The notes under the pieces: model-generated
Told to the model about the DNA's origin: nothing
Seen by the model: only the letters and a program-made list of their open reading frames with translations
Databases searched by the model: none
In this document: piece after piece, positions 10,915-22,339 of the stretch
Layout of the letters: the number at the start of each line of letters is the position of its first letter
Numbering within the stretch: the first letter of the stretch is position 1
Program-made: the position numbers and the translations under genes
Source of the DNA: Ahaetulla prasina
Lineage: Eukaryota > Chordata > Lepidosauria > Squamata > Colubridae
Direction of reading: 5' to 3'
NCBI RefSeq assembly: GCF_028640845.1
Contig: NC_080542.1
Location: 16,956,783-17,020,782 of the forward strand
DNA: 64,000 bases

Positions 10915-11398
10915 CATATAGAATAGAATAGAATAGAATTTTATTGGCCAAGTGTGATTGGATACACAAGGAATTTGTCTAGGTGCATATGCTTTCAGTG
11001 TACATAAAAGAAAAGATACGTTCATCAAGGTACAACATTTACAACACAATTGATGGTCAGTATATCAATATAAATCATAAGGATTGCCAGCAACAAAGTT
11101 ACAGTCATACAGTCATAAGTGGAAAGAGATTGGTGATGGGAACGATGAGAAGATTAATAGTAGTGCAGATTCAGTAAATAGTCTGACAGTGTTGAGGGAA
11201 ATATTTGTTTAGCAGAGTGATGGCCTTCGGGAAAAAACTGTTCTTGTGTCTAGTTGTTCTGGTGTGCAGTGCTCTATAGCGTCGTTTTGAGGGTAGGAGT
11301 TGAAACAGTTTATGTCCAGGATGCGAGGGATCTGCAAATATTTTCACGGCCCTCTTCTTGATTTGTGCAGTATACAGGTCCTCAATGGAAGGCAAGTT
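10915..11398 (-). mobile_element. pentamer-tailed LINE nested in L1, tandem unit 1
   Basis: Reverse-strand copy: (GAATA)4 tail, then TTTTATTGGCCAAGTGTGAT, and the ORF C-terminus reading RYRALHTRTTRHKNSFFPKA on the minus strand. It interrupts the L1. Confidence 0.85.
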
Positions 11399-12197
11399 GG
11401 TATATATATTCTCTGTTCTTATTCAATCGATCCTCTATGTGCTTATATTTACATTGGTATCTATTTACCAAACCGTCCTTATCCAGTTAACACTATTCAA
11501 TAATTTACACTTCCTAGTTTTAACTTAATTAGATTAACATTATTTTGATTTCTTTTTTCTAACCAACCATATAATTGGTTCCCCACTTTATAGTATTCCA
11601 ACTGTTCTCTTTCCTTAATTTCCAGCATCATCTTGTCCATTTCTGTGTACTGTAAGATTTTTCAAATTATTATTTCCTCTCCTAGTACATTATTTTGTTT
11701 CCATCCATATGCGACAGCAATCCTTCCTGCCATTAATATATGAAGTATTAGGTATTGCAAAGATTTATCTATTTTGGGTTAATTATTCCTAATAATAAAG
11801 TTCGGGTTTAAATTCCATTTTTAATTGGGTAATTCCCTGTAACCAATTTTTCATTTTTTGCCAATTTTTTTTAATCTTGGGGCACATCCACCACATATGG
11901 TAGTATGTGCCTAGCTTGTACCCACATCTCCAACAATTTGGTGGTAAATTTGGGAACATTTTGGCCAATCTTGCTGGTGTGAAGTGTCATCTATAGAACA
12001 TTTTGTACAAATTTTCTTTATAGGCTACTGTCATTGTTAATTTATAGTTTCTATCCCACAATTTGTCCTATTTTTCTAATTCTATATTGTGCCTGAAATT
12101 TTTTGCCCAACAGATCATCGTTTCTTTTACTGTTTCATCTTCCATTTTGTATTTAAGAGGAAATTATAAATTTTTGTGATCATTTTTCCCCCTGATC

Positions 12198-14057
12198 CTA
12201 AAGAAAAGGGAAAGTTTAGAGCAGAAAACAAGCTTTCTCATTGGTTTGTTGGTTTATTTGTGTCAGATGCATCACAATTAAAGTAATGCACACTATATTA
12301 CCTAAAATTTAAAATATAAAATACAAGATTAGAATATGTACAACCTCACATCCCAGATACAAACTGTTTCAATTCCTACCCTCAAAATGATGCTATAGAG
12401 CACTGCACACCAGAACAACTAGACACAAGAACAGTTTTTTCCCGAAGGCCATCACTCTGCTAAACAAATAATTCCCTCAACACTGTCAAACTATTTACTA
12501 AATCTGCACTACTATTAATCTTCTCATCGTTCCCACCACCCATCTCCTTCCACTTATGACTATATGACTGTAACTTTGTTGCTTGTATCCTTACAATTTA
12601 TATTGATATTGATTGTTTCCTTTTTAAAAAAATATTTTTATTAGACTTTTAATTTTTAAAAACAAAATAAAGTACCAAAAAAAACAAAAAAAAAATTAAA
12701 AACATGTAACAGACATAACATTACATCATATATTATTTTACAGCTTGCCGTATCGACATATAGAATAGAATAGAATAGAATAGAATTTTATTGGCCAAGT
12801 GTGATTGGACACACAAGGAATTTGTCTAGGTGCATATGCTCTCAGTGTACAGAAAAGAAAAGATACGTTCATCAAGGTACAACATTTACAACACAATTGA
12901 TGGTCAGTATATCAATATAAATCATAAGGATTGCCAGCAACAAAGTTACAGTCATACAGTCATAAGTGGAAAGAGATTGGTGATGGGAACGATGAGAAGA
13001 TTAATAGTAGTGCAGATTCAGTAAATAGTCTGACAGTGTTGAGGGAATTATTTGTTTAGCAGAGTGATGGCCTTCGGGAAAAAACTGTTCTTGTGTCTAG
13101 TTGTTCTGGTGTGCAGTGCTCTATAGCGTCGTTTTGAGGGTAGGAGTTGAAACAGTTTATGTCCAGGATGCGAGGGATCTGCAAATATTTTCACGGCCCT
13201 CTTCTTGATTCGTGCAGTATACAGGTCCTCAATGGAAGGCAAGTTGGTATATATATTCTCTGTTCTTATTCAATCGATCCTCTATGTGCTTATATTTACA
13301 TTGGTATCTATTTACCAAACCGTCCTTATCCAGTTAACACTATTCAATAATTTACACTTCCTAGTTTTAACTTAATTAGATTAACATTCCAATTTATTAT
13401 TTTGATTTCTTTTTTCTAACCAACCATATAATTAGTTCCCCACTTTATAGTATTCCAACTGTTCTCTTTCCTTAATTTCCAGCATCATCTTGTCCATTTC
13501 TGTGTACTGTAAGATTTTTCAAATTATTATTTCCTCTCCTAGTACATTATTTTGTTTCCATCCATATGCGACAGCAATCCTTCCTGCCATTAATATATGA
13601 AGTATTAGGTATTGCAAAGATTTATCTATTTTGGGTTAATTATTCCTAATAATAAAGTTCGGGTTTAAATTCCATTTTTAATTGGGTAATTCCCTGTAAC
13701 CAATTTTTCATTTTTTGCCAATTTTTTTTAATCTTGGGGCACATCCACCACATATGGTAGTATGTGCCTAGCTTGTACCCACATCTCCAACAATTTGGTG
13801 GTAAATTTGGGAACATTTTGGCCAATCTTGCTGGTGTGAAGTGTCATCTATAGAACATTTTGTACAAATTTTCTTTATAGGCTACTGTCATTGTTAATTT
13901 ATAGTTTCTATCCCACAATTTGTCCTATTTTTCTAATTCTATATTGTGCCTGAAATTTTTTGCCCAACAGATCATTGTTTCTTTTACTGTTTCATTTTCC
14001 ATTTTGTATTTAAGAGGAAATTATAAATTTTTGTGATCATTTTTCCCCCTGATCCTA
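12198..14057. repeat. 1.84 kb tandem duplication, unit 2
   Basis: Near-identical copy of 10357-12197. The junction has CCTAA-type microhomology: GATCCTA occurs at 12194-12200 and at 14051-14057. Differences include extra GAATA units near 12762-12788 and a small insertion near 13389. Confidence 0.93.
12762..13247 (-). mobile_element. pentamer-tailed LINE nested in L1, tandem unit 2
   Basis: Duplicate of 10915-11398 created by the tandem duplication. The GAATA tail is at least one unit longer than in unit 1, so the array has slipped since duplication. Confidence 0.85.
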
Positions 14058-14230
14058 ATAGAATTTTGTCTAGATCCAATTGTTCTCTATATATGCCATA
14101 TTGCTCCTGGTCTTTTTTGAATCTGGTTTTTATTTGTAGATATGGCCACCATTCCATGTTTAGCCCTTGTTGCCCTTGTTTCAAATCTTGGTTTGATTTT
14201 AATTCCCCTTTTTCATTGAGTAGCTCTGCA

Positions 14231-14445
14231 TATTGATATTGATTCTTTCCTGATTGCTTATCCTATGACTATCTTAAAGTGTTGTACCTTGATGAAGGTA
14301 TCTCTTCTTTTATGTACACTGAGAACATATGCACCAAGACAAATTCCTTGTGTGTCCAATCACACTTGGTCAATAAAAAATTCTATTCTATTCTGTTCTG
14401 TTCTGTTCTGTTCTGTTCTATTCTATTCTATTCTATTCTATTCTA
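14231..14445 (+). mobile_element. pentamer-tailed LINE, 3' remainder with (TTCTA/TTCTG)n
   Basis: Continues the element interrupted at 10780: TATTGATATTGATTCTTTCC, then TATGTACACTGAGAACATAT, and a tail of TTCTA units containing a block of five TTCTG units. Confidence 0.87.
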
Positions 14446-14519
14446 GCAACATTAATTGTGTTCTGTCATGCTGACATATCCTCAAATTTGCACTGATCAT
14501 GGCACAAAAGGCAGGTATA

Positions 14520-15092
14520 CAGTAGTGGCCAAAATTGTGGAAACCTTTTGAGAAAAGTGTATTTTCTAAAACTAGCTGATAACACCACTTTTTTTTGGAG
14601 TAGTACCATAAAATTATATATGAATGGAAAGATAATTTAATCAAGAATGTAATGCAATAACTTTTATGAAGGATTTGCTATTAGAATAGCAGTTACGGTA
14701 CAAAGAAGAAAAGTGAAACACATAGAAAAAATGAGATAATACAAAAATTATCACCATGTCAGTTAATACTTAGTTGGGTAACCTTTATCATGAATTACAG
14801 CCTTACTGTCCCATGGCATGAACCAAGTCTTTTAGTTCTGCAGCTGTTGTAATGTGAAACCAAGATTGAATGACTTCTTCTATTAACTAGGTTTTATTGC
14901 TGGGTTGCTTCTGACTTTAGTCAGCTCCATAGATTTTCAATCGAGTTAAGGTCTGGACTATTCCCAGGCCATTCCAGCAGTGGAATATGATTATCTTGAA
15001 ACTCTAAAAAAAAAAAAAAAGTGGTGTTATTAGCCATCAATCCTCAAAAATACACTTTTCACAAAAGGTTTCCACAATTTCGGCCACTTCTG
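14520..15092 (-). mobile_element. Tc1/mariner-type transposon, deletion derivative, 573 bp
   Basis: Terminal inverted repeats of about 46 bases with three mismatches (CAGTAGTGGCCAAAATTGTG at the left; the right end is its complement, ending GGCCACTTCTG) lie between TA dinucleotides at 14518-14519 and 15093-15094. Similarity between the ends continues inward to roughly 78 bases (AACACCACTTTT). On the minus strand near 14900-15000 the residual peptide EWPGNSPDLNSIENLWS is the SPDLNPIENLW region of Tc1-type transposases, followed by a stop. The rest of the transposase is gone, so it cannot mobilise itself. Confidence 0.93.
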
Positions 15093-15094
15093 TA

Positions 15095-15730
15095 CATATG
15101 TATTGTTGTCTGAATGTCACCACAATTGCAAAGGGCAGAAGCCACCAGATAGCCCTATTTACTCAGAGTGACTCTGGATCTTGTTGTACCCATGCACAAT
15201 GAGGTGCTCATTTCTCATTGATGGCTTCACATGTGTAATATGCTAGCCCTGATGTGCCATTGGCTTCCATCCTCTTTGCATTTAGGACAGCCTTTAAAAC
15301 TTTCAGAACTTAATGATGGCGATGGTGATGATGACGGTTTATATTTTCTTGTATTATTTTAATATTTGAGATGTTCTGTTTTTCGTTTATGCTTGTATGC
15401 ATTACCCTTTACAATAAATGAGGGAATCTTTATATTATTCTTAACACGTCAGAACTTCAATATTCAATGTTCCTCACCACTGATGACACTGATTGTAATT
15501 ATTAGGGGTTAAAATAACAGACCTATAAACACATCTGCACACAGATATAGCTAAATACAAGTCCAGTGGAAATAGATTATAATTAGCATTTATTTACTGA
15601 ACTCATCTCATGGAATTCAAATGGCATTTGATATATGAGTTGCGATTCCATATATTTTCTTCTTCTTAGAATATATTTTTAGTTAAAGTGATGGTAGCAA
15701 TAGCACTTTATTAGCAGACTTATATACCAC
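15095..15730. other. intergenic, no gene recognised
   Basis: AT-rich. Contains a short (GATGGC/GATGAT)n stretch near 15313-15340. No coding similarity. Confidence 0.4.
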
Positions 15731-15734
15731 TTCA

Positions 15735-16920
15735 TTCCTGGCAAATAAATGCGGAAGAAATGGAGGTAGTCACAGATTTTATTTTCCTGGGCTGCAAGAT
15801 CATAGCACATGGGGACTGCAGCTAAGAAATTAAAAGACACTTGCTCCTGGGTATTGTGGTCCACCAGCAGCCTGTGGAGCTGGCAACAGAGTCTGACAAC
15901 AATGAGTCTGAGATGAGACCAGAGCCATCGGGGAGTGAGGTGTGGACTCCAGAGTCTGATAGCAGTGAGGCAGAGGAACAGGAGGAGCCTGTTCCTAATG
16001 CACGTATGAGAAGAGCTGCCAGAAGGCAAGAGCAGCTCAAGCAAAGAGAACAACTCAAGAGTAGAGCCAAGAGATGATTAGCCCCTCCCATAAGGCTTAA
16101 AACAGACTAGCAACGGCGTTTGGGCCTTGCCAGAAAACAACGTTGGTAGCTTCGCCTTCTGCTTTGTCTGCGGCTTGCATTTATTTTTGTGACTTCTGAA
16201 CATTTGCCAAGAAAGGCCTTTGGCAGTTTGGCTAATTGGACCATGGATTGCGATAGGACTGAGGAGTTTGTGTTGGGAGGAATTTGTTTTAATTTAGTTG
16301 AAGTACTTTGGGAATGAAATAATTCTCAGCTGTTCGAATAAAGTTTATTTGTTTTTTCACAGACTGAGTTTCCTACTACCTACTACCTACTTGGGCCTGG
16401 GTTACAACACTGGGGATTAAAGCTATGGCAAATCTAGACAGCATTTTAAACAGCAGACACATCACCCTGCCAATAAAAGTGCATATAGTCAAGGCTATGG
16501 TTTTCCCAGTTGTAATGTATGGCTGTGAAAGTTGGACCATAGGAAAGAATTGAGGCCTTTGAACTATGGTGCTGGAGAAGTCTCCTGCGAGTCCCTTGGA
16601 CTGCAAGGCAATCAAACCAGTCAGTCCTAGAGGAGATCAACCCTCACTGCTCTTTAGAAGGCCAGATCCTGAAGATGAAATTCAAATACTTTGACCACCT
16701 AATGAGAATGAAGAACTCACTGGAAAAGAGTCTAATGCTGGGAAAGATTGAGGGCAAAAGAAGAAGGGGACAATCGAGAATGAGGTGGCTGAATGGAGTC
16801 ACTGAAGCAGTAGATGTGAGCGTAAATGGACTTCAGAGGATGGTAGAGGACAGGAAGGCCTGAAGGAACATTGTCTATGGGGTCACAATGGGTTGGACAT
16901 GACTTTGCAACTAACAACAA
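15735..16920 (+). mobile_element. BovB (RTE) LINE 3' portion, interrupted by a solo LTR
   Basis: From 15735 to 15851 and again from 16410 the sequence follows the 3' part of BovB ORF2 (GACTGCAGCTAAGAAATTAA, then CATGACTTTGCAACTAACAACA at the 3' end). One open stretch at 16675-16863 reads MKFKYFDHLMRMKNSLEKSL, then KIEGKRRRGQSRMRWLNGVT, characteristic of the RTE C-terminus. The reading frame is broken and the 5' part is absent. BovB is known to be shared between squamates and ruminants by horizontal transfer. That is family knowledge, not shown here. Confidence 0.9.
15852..16409 (+). mobile_element. solo LTR inside BovB, copy 2
   Basis: Starts TATTGTGG (first copy: TGTTGTGG) and ends TTACAACA. 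A perfect 5-bp target duplication CTGGG flanks it at 15847-15851 and 16410-16414. AATAAA lies at 16337-16342. The BovB sequence reads through once the LTR and one CTGGG are removed. Confidence 0.93.
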
Positions 16921-16974
16921 AACCACTTCATAATTCTTTACAGGCCTCTCTAAACTGCTTACAAAGTCAACATG

Positions 16975-17110
16975 TTGCCCTCAATGATCTGGGTCCTCAT
17001 TTTACCGACCTCAGAAGAATGGAAGGCTGAGGATCAAATTCCTGGAGCAAGCAGTGAGTTAGCCTGAAGTACAGTACTGCATTCTAACCACTATGCCAAC
17101 ACAGCTTTTC
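16975..17110. repeat. SINE fragment
   Basis: GGTCCTCATTTTACCGACCT and CATTCTAACCACTATGCCA are shared with the SINE family seen complete at 60652-60915. Truncated and diverged. Confidence 0.5.
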
Positions 17111-17969
17111 AAACAATCTTGATTTGCAAAGATAGTACATAATGTATGAAACAAAAATGTTATGCACACTACATGTTTTGACTTTTCAAAAGATATTGGG
17201 ACATCACTGCAAGACTTAAGATGTTTAACTTGGAAACTCCATCTTTAATTATGGAAATTCATTTATCTAGGAGGCTTATGTAGGGAAAATTGAAGAGGGA
17301 ATACTTTTTGTTTTCTTGAACTTCTGGAGAAGAGTAGTTCATCGATTGAACAAATAAATAAAAGCAATTATTTTCAATCTCTCTTCTTCAATCTCACTTA
17401 TTTCTCACAGAATTCCTTCATCCTAAATTCCCCAGCCTTTAAACTGTCAACTTCCTCATTTCTTTTCAGGACACTGCCGTGACCTCCTTCATTTGATTGT
17501 TCCTCAGGTAATAGATCAGAGATGGGGAACTGTGGCCTCTTTATAACGTGTGGACTTCAACCCCCAGAATTCCTAGTCATCCACAGTCACTATTTTTGTC
17601 ACTACTTTCATCACTAGTGTAAACTTGGTTCATTCTAGTATTTTTGACTTCTTTGCAGCTGTTGGACCTCTGAAAATTTCCCATCCAAGTTCTAACAAAA
17701 TGTAATCCTTCTCGGTTTATTTTTTTTATATAACAGCCTAGGTCAGCTGAGTCATGCCATGTTATTTATACAAATACTGTATGAAGCAAAAAAATCTTAA
17801 TGGTTAGTTGTGCATGTCTCTGTTTTTGAGTTTTGGTGGCTTCTGTCTCTGACTTTTGATGGCTTCTCACCAGTGAAGGATTATTTAAGTAATCTTCCTG
17901 ACTAAAAAATGACTGGCTATGTCCTTACTGTAAAAGATATTAGCCACTAATACGATGAGCAATTGGTTA
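17111..17969. other. intergenic, no gene recognised
   Basis: AT-rich sequence. A short CCAGAATTCC-type repeat edge sits near 17560; no gene is seen. Confidence 0.4.
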
Positions 17970-18254
17970 TGGACATTTCAAAATGATATATACTACTTTG
18001 TGCCTTTGAATTCATTTTTCTATCCGCCTAATGCCACCAATTTTGAATGGAATACAAGAAATAAAAATGTGGTCTGTTCTTGAAGCACTTCACAAACAAT
18101 CAAACGATCAGACTAAAATTCCATAAGTAGAAAATTGATTTGTAAAAAAATAAAAATAAAAGTTCATTCTGCAGGTTAAGCTAAAAAGTCCTGCTGTAAG
18201 AACATACCATGTAAAGTAAGCATTTTTCTCACCAGTACATTAATAGTCAATAGA

Positions 18255-18455
18255 ATTACAGAATAACAGAGTTGGTAGAAACCTTGGAGGTCTTCTAGCC
18301 AAACCCCCTGCTCAAACAGGAGATCCTTATACCATTCTGTACAAATGGCTATAAAATCTCCTCTTAAAAACCTCCAGTGCTGGAACACCCACAACCTTTG
18401 AAGGCAAACTGTTCCACTAACTGATTGTTCTGTCAGGAAATTTCTTCTTATTTCT
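18255..18455 (-). mobile_element. CR1-type LINE 3' fragment, private to block 1
   Basis: Contains AGAGTTGGTAGAAACCTTGG and GTTCTGTCAGGAAATTTCTT, the CR1 3' region on the minus strand. It is absent from the equivalent place in block 2 (about 23570). Confidence 0.85.
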
Positions 18456-18660
18456 AGCAAAAAGTAATAATATTAGCAAAGATTAATTTCATTGTAGACA
18501 AATGGTTCCCCATTTAACTCATGCTGGAAAAAAATTGATCTAGACCAATTTTCCTTTTTGAATAAAATTATTCTCATACTGAATTACCTCAGGGCAAGAA
18601 GTGTTGAAATTAGAGTGATTTATTTAGATTCTATCTTCACAGCCAACTATGAGCCAAGTA

Positions 18661-18782
18661 CCCTGTTTCCCCCAAAATAAGACATCCCCTGATATTAAGC
18701 CCAGTCAGGCTTTTGAGCACATGGCAATAAGGCCAAGGGTTCAAAAAAATATAAGACAGGTCTTATTTTCAGGAAAACACGG
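18661..18782. mobile_element. mariner-type MITE, copy 2, private to block 1
   Basis: Ends CCCTGTTTCCCCCAAAATAA and TTATTTTCAGGAAAACACGG, between TA dinucleotides. Block 2 shows the empty site at about 23768-23780 (AGCTAAGTAGTAAGT). Confidence 0.85.
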
Positions 18783-18943
18783 TAATAAGTTATTTCTTTG
18801 GAACCAATTGGTGAAGGAAAAAGTTGGATTTTTTGTTGATATTTGTGTGAGTTAATGTTGAGGAGAAATAGGGAGAGAATTGTATACATTCAGGGTTAGA
18901 GCACATACATACATTTGGTACCAGCAGCAGAGATTAACATTAT

Positions 18944-19906
18944 TTATACTGCGATTGTTGATATTATTGACCCTGATATTTCTGCCAATAATTTGTGCAG
19001 TGCCTCCTTCACTTGATCATTCCTCAGACAGTAGATCAAGGGGTTGAGAAAAGGTATAATGGCAGCATAGAAGAGTGTTATTGTCTTATTAATCTTTAAA
19101 TAACTTTCTCCAACTGGAATTACATACATAGCTCCTACAGTGCTGTAGAAAATTGTCACCACCAAGAGATGCATAGATATAGTGTTGAAGCCCTTCCTAC
19201 AATTCCCTTTACTGGAGGATTTCATCAAAGTGTAAATCACAGTGCCATAGGATAGCGTAACAAATAATACATTGCTTAAAAACAGAATGTTCACAATAAT
19301 TTGGCAAATCAAAGTAGCATTTCCAAGAGGAGGACAAGCCAAGGACAGAAGTGGAACAAGGTCACACACAAAATGATCAATAATGTTGGGTCCACAGTAG
19401 GATAACTTAGAGAGGAAAACAACAGGTGTGATGTACCCCAGGAAACCGAGAATCCAACAAGCGGTTACTAGAATATAACAGGAATGTGGGGTCATGATGA
19501 TCTGGTAGTGTAATGGGTGGCAGATGGCTAAGTATCGATCTAAAGCCATGGATGAAAGGAAGAAGAATTCAGTGGTGCCAAGAGAAAACAAGAGATAGAA
19601 CTGGAAGAAGCAAGCATGGAAAGAGATAACCTGGTTATGAGTCGCAAGGTCAGAAAGCATGCAGGGAATTGTGGTGGTCACATAGCACATCTCCAGCCAG
19701 GAAAAGTTGCTCAGCAGGATGTACATGGGAAGCTGGCCCAGATGGTTATCTCGACAGACCAGGGTTATAATGGTGCTGTTTTCAACCAGTGTTAGAACAT
19801 AAAGGATAATCAAGAAAACAAGCAATAAGAAACTTTTTTGCTGATCGATTCCAAATCCCAGCAAAATGAATTCCTGGGCTGCTCCAGTCCCATTGGCCAA
19901 CTCCAT
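18944..19906 (-). CDS. olfactory receptor, OR11-like, duplicate A, intact
   Basis: 320-residue seven-helix odorant receptor. The ATG at 19906 gives a normal N-terminus with an NGT glycosylation site and QEFILLGFG. Motifs in order: EN in TM1, QLPMYILLSNFSW, SLGTTEFFFLS in TM3, MALDRYLAICHPLHY, SYCGPNIIDHFVCD with the EC2 cysteines, SYGTVIYTLMK in TM5, RKGFNTISMH entering TM6, PFLNPLIYCLRN in TM7. The SLGTTE, LAICHPLHY and IIDHF strings place it in the OR11/OR6-like group. An AG acceptor abuts the ATG (ATATGATTCCAG then ATGGAG). It differs from duplicate B (24328-25287) at about 16 residues plus one inserted alanine, including IPCML for IPRML and SSMALD for SAMALD. Odorant unknown. Confidence 0.94.
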   Translation of the reverse strand: MELANGTGAAQEFILLGFGIDQQKSFLLLVFLIILYVLTLVENSTIITLVCRDNHLGQLPMYILLSNFSWLEMCYVTTTIPCMLSDLATHNQVISFHACFFQFYLLFSLGTTEFFFLSSMALDRYLAICHPLHYQIIMTPHSCYILVTACWILGFLGYITPVVFLSKLSYCGPNIIDHFVCDLVPLLSLACPPLGNATLICQIIVNILFLSNVLFVTLSYGTVIYTLMKSSSKGNCRKGFNTISMHLLVVTIFYSTVGAMYVIPVGESYLKINKTITLFYAAIIPFLNPLIYCLRNDQVKEALHKLLAEISGSIISTIAV

Positions 19907-21972
19907 CTGGAATCATATAAGTTACTACAAGATAACTATTCTATATATCAAAAATCTGACAAAATATTATGCCTTGTACTAATGACATCTGAAAGAATAA
20001 ACTAGAGACTCAAGACTTTCACAGACTTTCTAAGAAACCATGAATTTTAACAATATTCACTGAATAACACACTTTGGTGGTTGATGTCAGTAAAGGATAC
20101 TGGAAAGTATCATTACTTGAATTTCTGGAGTAGAATCACATTGTTTAGACTGCAAAAATCCAGGCAGCCTTTGGATGGTTGCAGAAATCCATTAATACTT
20201 TGTACAGATCATCCCAATATTTGTGGTTCAGACATGACATCTGCACCTTGGAGAGCTGGTTCCAGCAAGTGTAGAGTATGGTTTGCTGATGTAACACTTC
20301 AAATATTTTGAAAATTCTAGAAACTGTAATTTCAAGACATCTGGAAGAAACCAGTTTGGGAAATTGCTGGGTACAGATCGACCTTCAGTCTAATGTTCAT
20401 TTGTTTATTTTGGTCAAGTAATACTCTGTTATAACTAGCATTTATTCTTTGAATCATTACTCTAGAGTAAGTGTTTCAAAGTAAGAATTTCAGATTTATT
20501 ATCACTACATTAGTTTAGACATCATTGAAAAATATAATCTCTATATAGGGGAATTATTGGTAAGCAGCATGACTCTAAGATAAAATATTCAAAGAAAATT
20601 GCAAATAGAGGCAAAGATATATTAACCTCAGAAAACGAAAATAGATATATTAGTATAAACATTTTAAAAATTCTAGGAGAGAAAAGTAATTAAACCAATT
20701 TGCTAAACTTTAGACATAGCTTATAGTATTAGTTACAGCTCTTGCGATAATATTCCATAATTATTTCTATCATGTTACAATTTCAATGATTAAATGATAG
20801 AAATATTGTTTAGGGCCACTATAATTTGTTATTTTTGATTTTGTCTATCGACAGAAGAACAATTGAAAGACTTCTGTGTAGTTATAGTAGAGTCTTGATT
20901 CCATATAACTAATGCATGCTTTGAAATAAAGTCTTGAAAAATAAAATCCTGAATTCTATCTAGAGCAATGACTATCCCATGGCATCTTCCTAAAAAACAT
21001 TCCTTAGTCTTTTTAACACTGCTTGTCTACAATCATATATACACTTAGATATTAATCCAACTACTGGTAAATTTAATCATGATTATTTATATCTGTTCTG
21101 GGGGGGGAAAAACTTCAGAAGAAACTTCACATGCTTTATTTTTTTCAGTAGCATGAAATACAATTTAATATCCTCCCTCCCTTCCTCGCTTCCCCATGTT
21201 ACTATCACAAATTGCAGCAAAGTACTGACTTCCTATTATTAAATGCAACAAATCGGAACTCTATGCAGATATCTTCGATGGAATTCGATAAAATTACTTT
21301 AGATAACCTTTAAGGATTCAAGAGGAGCTGTCATTTGTCTTTGCTTCCTATCCAGCTGTTCTCAAAAACCAAATTTCTATCTTCATACCTTAGCAGAGTA
21401 AAAAGGTTGGTCTCTATAACAGAAAGCTCATCAGAAAAATTGTTTCCTGTTCATCATTGGTGTTTGTCCAGAAGACTGATGGAGGAATAGGTTATATTAT
21501 GAGATTGAGAGTAGAAAGAGTCAACATCATTATGCCATAAGTAAGAGTTCAAATGTTATACAAAGATTCTTCAAACTGAGTTTTATCATTATCTGGCAAT
21601 GTAACTTGGGAATATGCTTTTCAGGAACATGGCAAATTTGTAATGAAATAATGTATCTTGGGAGGGAAAATTCTACTTATACCAAATTTCCATAAACATA
21701 TTTTTGAAGAAAATATTTAAGAAAGTTTTTCTTTTCCCCAGTAAAAGAAATCTACTTTATTAACTCTGGGTAGTGAACAATAATCAGAACTACAATATAA
21801 TACAATGTACAGTGCAAAAAAAATACATGCCAAATGTCAACATCAGGCAATAGTTTCCCTCCGAGTATATTAACGTTCAAAATCTAAATTTATGGCAAAG
21901 TAATAGTTTTCTTCTCATTGTAGTAATTATGGATATTGCTGCCTTGGCATTCTTCATCCTTTGGTGGTATAG
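19907..21972. other. upstream region of OR duplicate A
   Basis: Should contain the promoter and non-coding first exon. The best-conserved island against block 2 is about 21340-21740. No second gene is seen. The frame at 20081-20311 has no recognisable similarity. Confidence 0.5.
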
Positions 21973-22326
21973 GTAAAGGTAAAGGTTCCCCTCGCATATA
22001 TGTGCTAGTCGTTCCTGACTCTAGAGTGTGGTACTCATCTCCGTTTCAAAGCCAAAGAGCCAGCACTGTCCAAAGACGTCTCCATGGTCATGTGGCCGGC
22101 ATGACTCAACGCCAAAGGTGCACGGAATGCTGTTACCTTCCTACCCAAGATGGTCCCTATTTTTCTACTTGCATTTTTACATGCTTTCGAACTGCTAGGT
22201 TGGCAGAAGCTGGGACAAGTAATGGGAGCTCACCCGGTTACGCAGCACTAGGGATTCGAACCACTGAATTGCCAACCTTTTGATTGACAAGCTCAGCGTC
22301 TTAGCCACTGAGCCACTGCGTCCCCT
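21973..22326 (-). mobile_element. tRNA-derived SINE (Sauria-type)
   Basis: On the minus strand it starts with a tRNA-like head (A box TGGCTCAGTGG, B box GGTTCGAATCCC), passes through a body with CATGCCGGCCACATGACC and ends in a CCTTTACCTTTACC tail. A perfect 13-bp target duplication TTTGGTGGTATAG flanks it (21960-21972, 22327-22339). The Sauria name rests on tail type and memory. Confidence 0.88.
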
Positions 22327-22339
22327 TTTGGTGGTATAG

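Larger units (their letters stand above)
10357..12197. repeat. 1.84 kb tandem duplication, unit 1
   Basis: Begins CTAAAGAAAAGGGAAAGTTT and is repeated from 12198 with only scattered substitutions and small indels. The unit holds the 5' part of a pentamer-tailed LINE on the plus strand, then minus-strand L1 sequence with another pentamer-tailed LINE nested in it. Confidence 0.93.
10781..14230 (-). mobile_element. L1-type LINE, minus strand, later tandemly duplicated
   Basis: The minus strand reads L1 ORF2 C-terminal sequence, including a segment at 13984-14184 (WWPYLQIKTRFKKDQEQYGI) and a degraded stretch near 11880-11960 and 13740-13810. Its 3' end faces left. A 20-bp target duplication with one mismatch flanks it: TATTGATATTGATTGTTTCC at 10761-10780 and 14231-14250. 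The span includes the second tandem unit, so the inserted L1 itself is shorter by about 1.84 kb. Confidence 0.82.
17970..21960. repeat. OR duplication block 1
   Basis: Aligns by eye with block 2 (23298-about 28810): the 3' flank (ACATTTCAAAATG, then TACTACTTTGTG), the OR gene, an upstream island (ACCTTAGCAGAGTAAAAA at about 21390 against 26250), and the far end (CTACTTTATTAACT; GTAGTAATTATGG). Block 1 has a private CR1 and a private mariner MITE. Confidence 0.85.

Noticed and set aside
15841..16077. A functional BovB or LTR protein
   Set aside because: The BovB frame is interrupted and 5' truncated, and the LTR has no internal region. Neither can encode a working enzyme here.
22250..22326. 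tRNA gene (A and B box at the SINE head)
   Set aside because: The promoter boxes belong to the SINE. The cloverleaf is degraded and the copy has a SINE body, tail and target duplication.
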